DNA of 64,000 nucleotides from Uloborus plumipes (Eukaryota; Arthropoda; Arachnida; Araneae; Uloboridae). Below the pieces are notes generated by a model. That model searched no databases and was not told the DNA's origin. It was given only the letters and a program-made list of their open reading frames with translations. Shown here in pieces: positions 39,801 through 51,800 of this stretch (its first letter is position 1; each line of letters begins with the position of its first letter). The stretch lies in assembly GCA_038373865.1 (NCBI GenBank), contig JAXGGA010002184.1:1-64000 (forward strand), written 5' to 3'. The position numbers and the translations under genes were made by a program.

Positions 39801-42800
39801 GATGTAAAATTGCCGCTAGCCTTGGAATTGTCATGAAGAAAAAGTTCAGATCGCAATTTTTTTATTTTGAAAATGTTTCTTAGTCTTGGGTTTGAAATGT
39901 AATGATAAATGCTTCAAAAACATATTTTTTGGGGAAAAAAATGCTTGAAAATAAAAATGCGTTTGTGCAACCTATAAAATTCATGCATATTTGTTGACTA
40001 ATTAATGCTTTCGAGGTCCTTAATTTTTTTGAAAAAGGTTCTTAGAAAGTCCTTATTTTTTGTTTTGGAAAAGAAGTGGGAACCCTGATTTATTTAGTCA
40101 TTTATTATTATTTTTTTTCAATAAATAAATAAATAGTTAGCCTTTCTGGTCCACGATTTCTTTCAAAAACTTTTGTCGGTCTGCGGGTCAAACATGGTTG
40201 CAGGCCCGTCATTTAAGGGGCAGGGGGGGGGAGGTCAATTGCCCCCCTGACTTTGGGAAATTAATGTATTGGCATATAAGTGGGCGTGTTTTTTGCCACT
40301 TTTTGGTAAATTTTACATTGCGTATACGCACCCTTTACCCCCCCCCCCTGGAAAATTTCGATATGACGTCCCTGCATGGTTGAGAAACGCTAATTTAGAC
40401 AACAAAAAATAACCAAAAATCGTAACATATATTTTTTAAAAAAATCTAAACAGGGTTTCAGTGCCAATGATTTAAATCAATTCGTCTTGATCATAATTAA
40501 AATCAAAATGATTTAAAAAAAACAAACAAACTTGAGTCATTTTTTAACTTTAACTCGGGAAATCCTCTTGAAATTTCGAAATAAATTCGAATGATAGTTC
40601 TGCCTCTTTCTTTAGTCAATACAAATTTCTTTGTCAGTACACCTTTTTTCTCTCTCTCTCTCTCTTTTAATGATGAAACAGAAATAAGAAAACGATGAAT
40701 ATCGAATTCTTAGCATCTTACATTGGAATTAATTGGTTTCATAACAAATTAATGAACCACATTAGTATGAAAAAATGAATAGTCAATAGTTTTATAAATG
40801 TCGAAGAAAAAAAAACCTGTGTCACTCTCCTCTGAACAAAAACTACCTTAACCTTCTGGAAGACTTTCTATGGCTATAAATCTCTCATACTCTCTCTAAA
40901 CCGGAAGTTTCTGCTGTTCTTTCAGAGAACGTTCAACTAGTGCTGTAATCGTGAGCAACTGGAAAGGTTTCTAATCTTCCTTTCATTTACGTGTTTTCAA
41001 TGAAGACATACATCAGTGCTCCTTTCATGTATTTACAATAATTACGTACTTCTCCAAGGCTAGTTACGCTCAGCTTGGCGACGTGAATTGGCCTCCATTT
41101 CAACGTTTGCTCTTGCTTTTTTCGCCACGCGTGACGGCCTTTTGTAAAATAGTTCCATTTCGAGTTTTGTTTGTGTCTTGCTCAGGGAATGGGAACCGAA
41201 ATTTGCATACTACAAACTGCCGCTATTTGAAGGACACTTGAAGGTGAAAGTTGTTCGGAGCAGGGGGGGAGGGGATCTGCAAAAAAGAGACAAAATGCTG
41301 TCTTTTGCTTTTTGATTTTGTTTCATTGTTGGCTTGATGACTTTTCTCAAATGACTTCTTTTCAGATCTGTTAATTGAATCATTCTTTTTTTTTTTGCAG
41401 AAGCCAGTCAAACTTTTTTTTTTTTTTAATTTTTTAAATAGGGATTGCTACACTAAAATGTATGGTAATCCCTTTTGAAAAAAAATGCATCAATATGTTT
41501 ATCAGGCCCTTTCAGTTTAAAATATTGTAATCCTTATCAATAAATTTTAATATGATGCAAAAAATGCTTTTTCGAAATTTTAGAGCTTAGCGCTTGACTG
41601 ATTTTTTAAATTGAGGTTGCAACTACAGATTTAGATACTTTACTACCACGGAATGCATGCAAATTGAACTAAAATCTACGGGCTAGAATTTTTGAAAAAT
41701 CATGCGCCCTGTGAAGCTATTTATTGAAAAACTATTTTTTCCTCCGTTAACATAGTATTTATTTTCTGTTTATTTTTAATAACTGAACATTAGTTCAGAA
41801 ATTGTTAATTCTTTTGTTTATCATTTCAGCCTATTGTTTAATTTAGGTTTTATTTTCCCCATTTCGTTCGCATTTTTAACCATTCGAGCAGGGCCTGATT
41901 AAGATATCACGGGGCCCTAGGCCAAATACTTTTTTTGGACACCCCCCCCCCCCATAATGAATCTTTTCAATTTTAGGCATGGAATAAAACAAATTTAGGC
42001 ATTGACTACAACAATTTTAGCCATTTGGGGGCCCCTAAATTGTGGGGGCCCTAGGCCGCGGCCTAGTTGGCCTATTCAGTAATCAGGCCCTGCATTCGAG
42101 TCCCTTTCGCTAATTAATGATTTTATGACTGTCATTGAGTTACCACCCTGTGAGCAACAAATAAAAAGGTACAGTTCAGTCGAAAGAAGAAACAGACTAT
42201 CCCTTTTTTCATAATAAATTTATTTTAATTTGAAATTATTTTCTTTTAAACCGGATAGGGAGAGAAAAAATGCATTCGCTATCGCAATCGAACAAATCCC
42301 AACGTGATGAAAATGCAAATTTACAATGAGAACTGCAGGTAAAGAATCTCTTTTTTTCTAACTAAATCGAACTATACTGTTATATGACCCTCGAGTATGT
42401 AATTTCCATTGCAAATTCGTCCCTTATCGCTTTGACTTTATGCAGTTGTACTATCGGTGCAATAAAGCAATTCATAAAGCATTCGCCATTGTTTTCTTCT
42501 GAGCACCTCCGCAACTTCTGATTCAAACTTCACTGCACTGTAAAAAATGATTGTTGTTTTTACAGCTAATTTTATAGTAATAAATTGTAAAAATTGTTAA
42601 TTTTAAAGTACTAAACTAAAATTGCTAATTTTAGTTTATTGCCGTGCATTTTAGTTTTAAACTGGAATTTCTGCTGCCAGTATTATACTGCTGTTTTTGC
42701 AGTGTAGTACAGCGAGATTTTTCGGAAATAAACTAAAATTTCTAACTTTACAGTAAGAAACTGTAAAATTGTTAGTTTTACCTTTCATTACTGTGCATTT

Positions 42801-45800
42801 TACAGTTTTAAATTGGAACCTCGGCTTTCACTATTGTACTGTAAAAAAAAAACAGTTCATGTTTTGCAGTGTGTTAAATGCAGGGCTGCTGAGTCGGAGT
42901 CGAAGAGTCGGAGTCGGACTGATTTTGGACCAAAGGAGTCGGAGTCGCTGAAAAACATGTCGACTCCGACTCCGACCACCTCCGATTTGGATGAAATTTT
43001 ATGGAGGTGAAAACATGTCTTTGAAACTAACAGATACAAATTTTCAACTTCCAATATCCAAATCCTAAGCATCTAGGACAGCGGTTCCCAACCTTTTTTT
43101 AATGCCGTACCCCTTGTGATAAATTTATTCAAATTGTACCCCCAAGGAAAAAAAGTTGCAAGAATATTAATCATGGAAAGTAAATATTTACGCAAGAGTT
43201 TTTTAATCTTTTATTTGACAATAAAGTTATTGTTTAAAATTAGGCCTATATATATGTTTCTAGTAAACTTATTAAATCTAAATACCAACTGTAAACAAAC
43301 AATAACAAAGTAAATACAACGTTTCTTATCACGAAAACATACTACAATTACCGGTAGCAAATAAGTTTATCGAAAAAAATCAAAATTACTCTTAAAACAA
43401 GTAAAAACTGTTTTAGTGTGACCCTTGGGCCTGTTTTGTTGCACATAATATTTTGAAATCAATATCAAAGTTTGATAAATACACTCTTAAATCAGGACTT
43501 GCAGTTAGCTTATTCCTATACTTATTCTTAATGAAAGCATAGGAAGAGAACGATCTCTCAACTAGTTCTGTGTTTGTAAAAGGAACTAAAACCAGAAGGG
43601 CTTTTGTGGTTAATGGTCCATATTCATCCCTAATGCTCACCCAGAATTGCCCAAGGGGTTTTTTCTTAAACTCGGACTTCAAGGAGGAGTCACTTGAAAG
43701 TTCTAGGAGCTTTTCCATCTCATGAACGGGCAATGTAGCCGTCTTGACGTTTTCCTCATTGAAAGGATCTGCAATCCAGTTCTCTCCGTCACTTCGTTTA
43801 GGAAAATACTTTCTAAAAGAGTCCTTCAGGTTTGTCAAATGTGTCACTATTTGATGTTTCACTTCGCTAGATATGGGCAGATTATTGTCACTCAAGAAAT
43901 CATGAAGCGTGCCAAAAACTTCAGCTTGATTGTTTTGAATACAGGTTTTCCAAAAATCAATTTTCTTCAGCATGGATTCTATTTTGTCAGCAACTTTGAA
44001 TACTGTAATTGAGCTGTTCTGTAACTCTAAGTTGAGTTTATTGATTTGAGAAAAAATGTCAGCTAAATAAGCAAGCTTTTGAAGCCAGTCACTATCATGA
44101 AACTTGGAGGCTAAATAAAAAGGATGCTCCTCAAAAAATACTTGCAGTTCATGTCTCAGCTCAAAAAGTCTTGTAAGAACCTTCCCGCGAGATAGCCACC
44201 TTACTTCCGTGTGCAAAAGCAACGTGGAGTGAATGCCACCCATATCTTCACAAAGAACTTTGAACAGTCTGGAGTTTGTTGCATTGGCTTTAACAAAGTT
44301 GACTACTTTAACTGCTTCATTGAGAACATCATTCAAAGAAGACGGCAACTTTTTGGCTGCAAGACTCTGTCTGTGGATGCAACAATGGCTCCATGCTACG
44401 TGGGGGGCCACTTCTTTTACGCACCCCCGAAGACCAACATGTATGCCGGACATTGATTTTCCTCCGTCAGTGCATATACCACATAATTTACCCCCAGTCT
44501 ATTCCTTTTTCACAGAAGTAGCTGTGAATCACATTGAACACATCTTCCCCTGTAGTACGCTCAGTTAATGCATGGCACAGCAACAGATTTTCTTCAAACT
44601 CCTTGTTGGGATTTACATACCTTGCAGTAACAAGTAAGATTGCTAGAGCAGCAATGTCCGACTGAGGGCGACTGACATTGACGAGCGAGCGTGAGTCAGA
44701 CCATCGGACGACTAGGCGCGCCAGTACTGTACTGTACTTTTCATCCACCACGTACGTAACGTATGGCAAAAAAATAAAATACGCCATTACCAAATATTTT
44801 CGGCGTACCCCCAACCAGGTCGTTGCGTACCCCCAAGGGGTACGCGTACCCCAGGTTGGGAACCGCTGATCTAGGATCATTAAAAAGGGCTTCAAAATGG
44901 CGGGTCTGCTTTGTGAAACGAATTGCTTTGTTTGGGCTTATGGAAGTGAATAAAAAATATTTGCAGCAAAAATGCAATGTGTTAAAATAAAGTCTGGCTA
45001 TTTAACAAGAAAAGGATTAGTTTTGTACGGAGTCAAATGACAAGAGCGGCACTTGTGTTTTGCTCTGGAGAAAATGGACTTTTTGGGAGGTCACAGTGAC
45101 CTCCGAGAATTTTGGTAAATGTAATGAAACTACCTGCGAGAATTCCTGAGAAAATTGAACTTTTTGAGCGGTCACAATGACCTCCCATGACCTCCAACTG
45201 GGATACCCCAGCTTGATACCCCTCCCCCCTAAAGTGAGTCCTGGCTACGACCATGAATAAAAATGAAACTCTTAAAAATGGACTTAATATTTCAACCTTT
45301 GATTGGGGTTTTTCCCTCTTTACATTCGGGTAAAGAAAAATAAATAATTAAAAAAAAAGCAGGAGTCGGGGGTCGGAGTTGGAAGTTTTAAAATCCCGGA
45401 GTCGGAGTCGGCCATTTTTCCTCCGACTCCGCAGCCTTGGGTAAATATCCATAGTAGATAAAGCCCCAACCTCTGCAAGAAACAAATTCATTCATACCGT
45501 CAAAAATTACCTCTGATTCCAACAGAAAAAAATTTTAATTGCTCGTAAAAAGATCAAAAAATTTCTGACATGTCAACCGCTCCATTCGTCCGTGTTGGAA
45601 ATTCAGATAATTGTTTTTTATTGGGCAATAAAGGGTCATTATCTTATGTGATTACTTTTAAGTTGAATCGTTTGATCACTGTGATTGAAATTAGTCTGAA
45701 ATATTACAATCTGTTGGAATAATTAGAATTTTTTCATTTCTTTCAGTGCAACGAGCCCGTAACCTTCAAAGCAAAGGAAGAAAAGGTAAGGAATAATGCT

Positions 45801-48800
45801 TATCCTATTATTATTTTGTTATTTTTCGACATTGTTGTCTTGGAAAATTTATCGCGAACGTAAAGGTAATTGTTCTTTCAATTGTCTTGGTGGTATGGTA
45901 TTAGATTATTCACTCCTTGAGAGAGCAATTGAAATAGATTCATTAAACGTTACCCATCAAACGAATTGTGCGACTTTTTGAGGCTAATCGAGCGATTTGC
46001 TTCAAAATATTGATCAGTAATCTAAAAACAGTGCTGATTCTAATGTCAATTTCTGAGGCTTTGAGATGATTATTTTAAAACGGATGATTTATCCCATTAA
46101 CAATTAAAATACTGACTGAAAATCGCCATTTCCAGTCACTAGGCTTCTAACGAGTACGAATGAAAGGTAACATCTCCATTTTCGTGCTCATCTGCCTCCT
46201 TTGAAAAGGGAATTGTTCTCGGTTTTTACTTGTCATTTTTTAACGTCATAATCAATCAAAAATCGTTTTAATTAAGTGCACTATTATTGTAATTACCTGC
46301 TGAAACAAAATAGTAAAAGATAAGACCGGTAATGTTTTCTACACTGTCATAAACCAAATCAGTTTTTGATTTTAAGAGAGATTACTTTTTCGAGATACAT
46401 CATTCAAATAGTTTCTGTTCATCTAGTAGCGAATGCCTGCTATTCTTTCCATTTTAAAAAATCTTCAAAATTGCTCCTCCTTAACTTCGTGCAAAAAGTT
46501 ATGTTTTGGGGTTTTTTTTCCTAAACTTTAAAAGACAGATTAATGAAGAAGTGTGAATGATAGTACAAGCCTCCTTCTTACTAAAGTTTTAATTGTAAAA
46601 AGAATATTTTTTTTTATCTCAAGCCATGACTATATTTGTTATTGTATCTATGCATGATTCCATAATGGATGGATGGCACTATGTTATAATGTTTGTTCCT
46701 AAAATTAACGATACTTGTTACCAAATAATGAATGCAGTCTTTTTCATTGCAATAGAAGTCAGCCGAAAATGAAGTATGAATTATGTGTAGCCGCAAAATA
46801 AATATTTTTCCATTTTCTCAAAATTCTTTTGTTGTAAATTTCAGCATAATCCGAAACATTACTCAAAGTTATAATATGCTCGGAATTCTCGTTGATGGTG
46901 TTCTTATTTATGTTAAGAAGTGTTTCAAGAGAATGTTTGGAAGGAAGGAACGCTTTATGCTAATCCAAAAGGATAAATTCTAGGTTACTTTCTTTTTAAA
47001 TGCTTAAAAATTGCTGTTATTTCAAGGATGTGAGTACCAAGGACGTCGTCCGTGCAAATGACATTTTTTGCTTTTACGTTTGAAAGCCTGTATACTGTGT
47101 TTCTTTTCTAGGAAACGCCCTTCTTGAGAGACGAAATAATTTGAAGTACCCCCTTCGAATATCTTATCACGTCATAATTAAGGCCTGATTACTGAGAAAG
47201 TTGGAGAAGCTTTACTCTGTAAAAAATGAATGTTGTTTTTACAGTAAAAATACAGCGAATTTTACACTAATAAACAGTAAAATTTCTACTTTTACTGTAC
47301 TAAACTGTGGAATTTCTAATTTTACAGTAATAAACTGTAAAATTGCTAATTTTGCAGCTTATTACCGTGCATTTTACAGTTTTAAACTGGAATCTCTGCT
47401 GCCAATATTATACTGTTGTTTTTACAGCATTATACAGTTAAATTTTATGGCAATAAACTGTAAAATTACTTTTACTCTAAGAAACTGTAAAATTGCTAGT
47501 TTTTAAGTTTAGTACTGTGCATTTTGCAGTCTTAAATTGAAACCTCGGCTGTTATTATTATACTGTAAAAACAATAGTTTTTTTACACTAATAAACAGTA
47601 TCCAATAAACAATAGTATTTTACACTAATAAACAGTAAAATTTCTACTTTTACAGTACTAAACTGTGGAATTTCTAATTTTACTGTAAAATTAATAAACT
47701 GTAAAATTGCTAATTTTGCAGCTTATTACCGTGCATTTACAGTTTTAAACTGGAATCTCTGCTGCCAATATTATACTGTTGTTTTTACAGCATTATACAG
47801 TTAAATTTTACGGCCATAAACTAAAATTACTAACTTTACTCTAAGAAACTGTAAAATTGCTAGTTTTAAAGTTTAGTACTGTGCATTTTGCAGTTTTAAA
47901 TTGAAACCTCGGCTGTTATTATTATACTGTAAAAACAATAGTTCATTTTTTGCAGTGTAGCTATGCTTCATTTTTTGAGGAGGCTCCGAAAATGAATAAA
48001 AACTGCTTTAAGAATTCCAATTGAGTTTCTATTTTTAAAGTTTTTGTTTTGAGAAAGGTTGCCAAAACAGAAGAAAATACACAGTTTTAGTAACTTCCTG
48101 TTTATTTAAAAGTGGGAAATCGAAAATGTGGGTTTGCTGCAGTACTCCGTTCAGAATTCACGGCTCAAATATCTAATAGCTTTACACTCTGTCACGGTTA
48201 GAAATCATTAAAAAATCTTACTGGTCCTTTCGGACCGGTGAGCATGTATATATACTGGTCCGCAGGCAACATCACTGATCCACGTTAAGTTTAATGCTAA
48301 ATAACTAACCGCATATTTTTTTATTGTAAAAACATTGGTGGTCTCTCGGGCCAATGATTTCTTTTTATGGTGGTCCACGGCAAATTTTACTGGTTTGGGA
48401 CCAGTGGGCCAGCAGTAATTTCGAACCCTGCATTGTAATACAGTAACCTCTTGTTACGTTTCGCCTCATTGTATCGCTTATTCGGATATAGTTCCTGGGG
48501 ACCGATCCCGCTCGGTTAAAAAAAAGAGGTTTGTAAACTCGTGTTTTTTCTAAAATGCGAAGTACTTATTTGGATAAACTTGAAAAGCATTTTAAAGCCT
48601 TTGGTTGCAATTATGCTTTTAAAACAGCCGTAATCTGTTTTAAAAAACACAACCTTATTTAATGCCAGTAACCAGTGAACCCAAAAAAGTTAGTGGACAC
48701 TCTGGCGTTGTTGGTGGCCACTTTGAGCCAAGTTCCGAAATTGTAATCCCACTTCACTTTATTCTGCATTATAGTAATACCGCATCTGCATATTTACTGC

Positions 48801-51800
48801 AAGTTTAAAAGACATTTCATTTAATTTGCTGATTAATCAGAAATTTGGTCATCGTCGACTATTTTTCCAACTAAGTTTCATTGTATTTTCTAGATTGAAA
48901 TTATGTATTTGGATGTTTTGTACAGCAAATGGGTCAATTTTCTCTCCAAGTTAACATTGGCTGCCAGTGAAGATGCCAATATGGCCATTTTCTTTTCATA
49001 ATCGGCAGTTTGTATTTTTGTTCAGGAAAAAAAGTAGGTCGCCAGTTTGGCGACCAACATAATATCTTGTAGTCTCCAAAAACTAATTTTTAGGCGCCAC
49101 TAGCGAGTGGCGATCGCTAGTCTCGACCTTTAATGGCTGCTATGGTGCTGGATTGAGATTAGTATTAATTAGCCTCAGAATATTTTCAACCTTTTCTCGA
49201 GGCTGATATTGTCCTCTTTTGTGGGAGGCATGTATGTACCGAATTTCCCAAAAATGTCTTCTTCCAGTGTGCGTGAACATGAAACCATCGATATGTGATG
49301 TCACACCTTCCAATCACGTTATTCATCAAATGATTATAAATGTAGAATTAACTATGGATCAAGTTCGCATCGGGTAAAAATAAATTTTGTAGAACGTGCT
49401 GATATTGCATTACAGTCAAAGGACAATGCATCAACTTAACTCATTTGGTTTCTGCGTTTGCTTTTGTTCCAGATTATGCGTTATAATTATTCAACATTTC
49501 CATGAGCTCGTGAATAAGAATTGGTTTCCGTCCGTATGTTTATTATTTCTTAGAGTTACATAAATTACTTCGCAATCATAAATTTGTGTCAAGGGCGGAT
49601 CCAGAAATTCTTCAAAGAATGGGGCGATTGATTTTTATTACTTACCCCTTTCTACGTGTCCTGTTTGTTTTTATTTATGTGTGCATGTACATAGAAAACT
49701 AAAAGTCTAATTGTGTTTTGAAGAAAGAGGTTTCCCTCGACAGTTTTAAAACAAAGAGTAAAAAAAGATGGAGATGTGGCCATGAATGAAAGGGGTTCCT
49801 GAACCTAATCCCCATAGATGTAATACCAATTAAATGCACAACGAAAAACCTGTTCTATCAACCGTCTAATCAACCGTGATGCAAGTAATAGATGGGCATG
49901 CGTTAAGCTTCCTCTAGTGTCTAAAATCCTGTTTTTGGGACTTCAGATTTTAAAATGACGTAGGAAAAGTCTATGCACCCCATCTCTCTCCTTAAAACGT
50001 TGTAAAAGATGGCATAAAATCATATTATTAAGACTTCAATTACGAAAAAGTTCGGTCCCTGTGAAACTTCCCTCTCCTTAACATCATCAAAATGATCGTC
50101 TGAATTGTGTGTTTGGAATAATTCGTAAAATTTCCGGGAGAGAGTTACGAAACGTATCCTTTCGTCTAATGTCACCAATTACGCGATTCCGGCGTACGAT
50201 TCCGTCTTTAATTTAATCAATTTTGAAACTTTACTAAGGGTAAGCTCCTAATTCTCCTTCCCAAGTCTTTATCAAAGACTCTAAACTAGCGTTTTCGGAA
50301 CTTCGGTTTAAAAAAAATGTTTCCGTCAACTGTCTTTCTCTTAATGTGATTCAAGATGGCTTACAATTGTATATTTTTGGACATTGCATGCCTCAATTGC
50401 AAAATTTTTTGGGGGATATCCCGGAACCTAGGGTTCCTTAACATCATCGAAAATTGCCTCAAGTTGCGTTTTGGGGTCCTTCAGTAACCTTAAAAGCTAT
50501 TGGGGGCGTTGCAAGGGAGGCGCGATTGCTCCCAATCCCTTGTATCTGCGCTTGATTCTGTGTAGGCTACAGGATCTTAATTTTTTAGCCAAGGATGATA
50601 ATAATCTGCCATTCCGCTACGTATGAACTATTTCGATAAGCTACAAATTGCTGCCCTTTTCTATTTCCCGTTTTGAGTAATGGGAGAAGAATATGTTGGA
50701 GTTCTTTTTCTTGACACTTTTTTGTTTTTTCAAAGTACTTAAGCTAACGAATGAACAGGTTAATTTTAGCCCCGTTTGTTGCTCTCTTGATCGACTTTTA
50801 AATTACTACTAGCTGCCAGGGCAGCTAGATTAGCTTCCTGCGGCATGTTGATGCATAACGTCTCCCCTCTCTAACTTTTACCTCATTCTGAAGTTATATT
50901 ATTTGATATAATTTAATGTTCATTCGATTTCAAGACATACCACGCACGTGGTCCGGCGTTGCACGGGCACTTCGTGCCCTGAAAGTAGTGAGAAAAAAAT
51001 TTAAAGAAAGTACTCCCCGCCAAGGCGGCTCGCTTACAGGCGCTTCACGCCTTAACTTTTTTCCTATATGTATAAAAAAAATCATTCGAATTATTGAGAT
51101 GCTTCACGCCTTCAAGATGGTGAGGAAAGTTTCAGTAAGTTCAGCTCGCTCAAAGGAAAAAAGCAGACATAGATACTCAGTTTTTAATATAAGTAGATGG
51201 CTCTTCAACAAATAAATGTTTCAAAATATTACCAGTAGCTAGCGATAAAAATTCTACGTAAGTGGCCCGCTTATGAGTTTCGTGTTTGATTTAGTTAAGC
51301 CTTCATTCAAAATTCTCATTATCATTTTTATCACTGTTTCATGGCAACCACGTTTTGCAATGCAAGAATGGATTTCATATTTAATCATTTATTAGGCTTA
51401 ATCGCTTTAAACTTGACTACTTATTAATTGATATCTTTGCTAATTAAAATCGTATAATTATATCAATTGAAACTAATGAAGCCTGAAAAATTACCTATCT
51501 ATCGGTACCTGGTTCGACTTTCAGGTCATTGGCGTTCAGGAGAAAGAAGCGTGACATAGAAAGATAGTTAGAAAGAAAGATAGTTAGAAAGAAAGATAGT
51601 TAGAAAGATACTCAGTTTTTAATATAAGTAGACTAGCTGCCAGGGCAGCTAGATTAGCTTCCTGCGGCATGTTGATGCATAAGTTCCCCCCTCTCTAACT
51701 TTTACCTCATTCTGAAGTTATATTATTTGATATAATTTAATGTTCATTCGATTTCAAGACATACCACGCGCGTGGCCCGGCGTTGCACGGGCACTTCGTG

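Larger units (their letters stand above)
36048..40392. mobile_element. Outer hAT-like element of a nest
   Basis: The left end TAGTGATTCTCTACTTGTGG is matched by the inverted right end TAGCGTTTCTCAACCATG. Diverged 8-bp flanks ACTTGGAC and ATTTAGAC agree at 6 of 8. GGTCCACCGGTC/GGTCTGCGGGTC motifs lie inside both ends. Similar GGTCC..CCGG motifs occur at 48229-48430. It is interrupted by three further elements. Confidence 0.65.
42881..45439. mobile_element. GAGTCGG-type hAT-like element, interrupted
   Basis: The left end CAGGGCTGCTGAGTCGGAGT and inverted right end CAAGGCTGCGGAGTCGGAGG both run into arrays of GGAGTCGGAGTCG. Flanks GTTAAATG and GGTAAATA agree at 6 of 8. The hAT element at 43079-44868 is inserted inside; without it the element is about 770 bp. 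Confidence 0.8.
4794..45746 (+). other. Intron 1 of the Rab11-FIP gene (about 41 kb)
   Basis: It is bounded by GTAAGC at 4794 and TTTCTTTCAG ending at 45746. It is filled largely by DNA transposons, listed separately. Confidence 0.9.

Noticed and set aside
44678..44869. Open frames over the right end of the hAT element
   Set aside because: They cover TIR and subterminal sequence and do not match the transposase.
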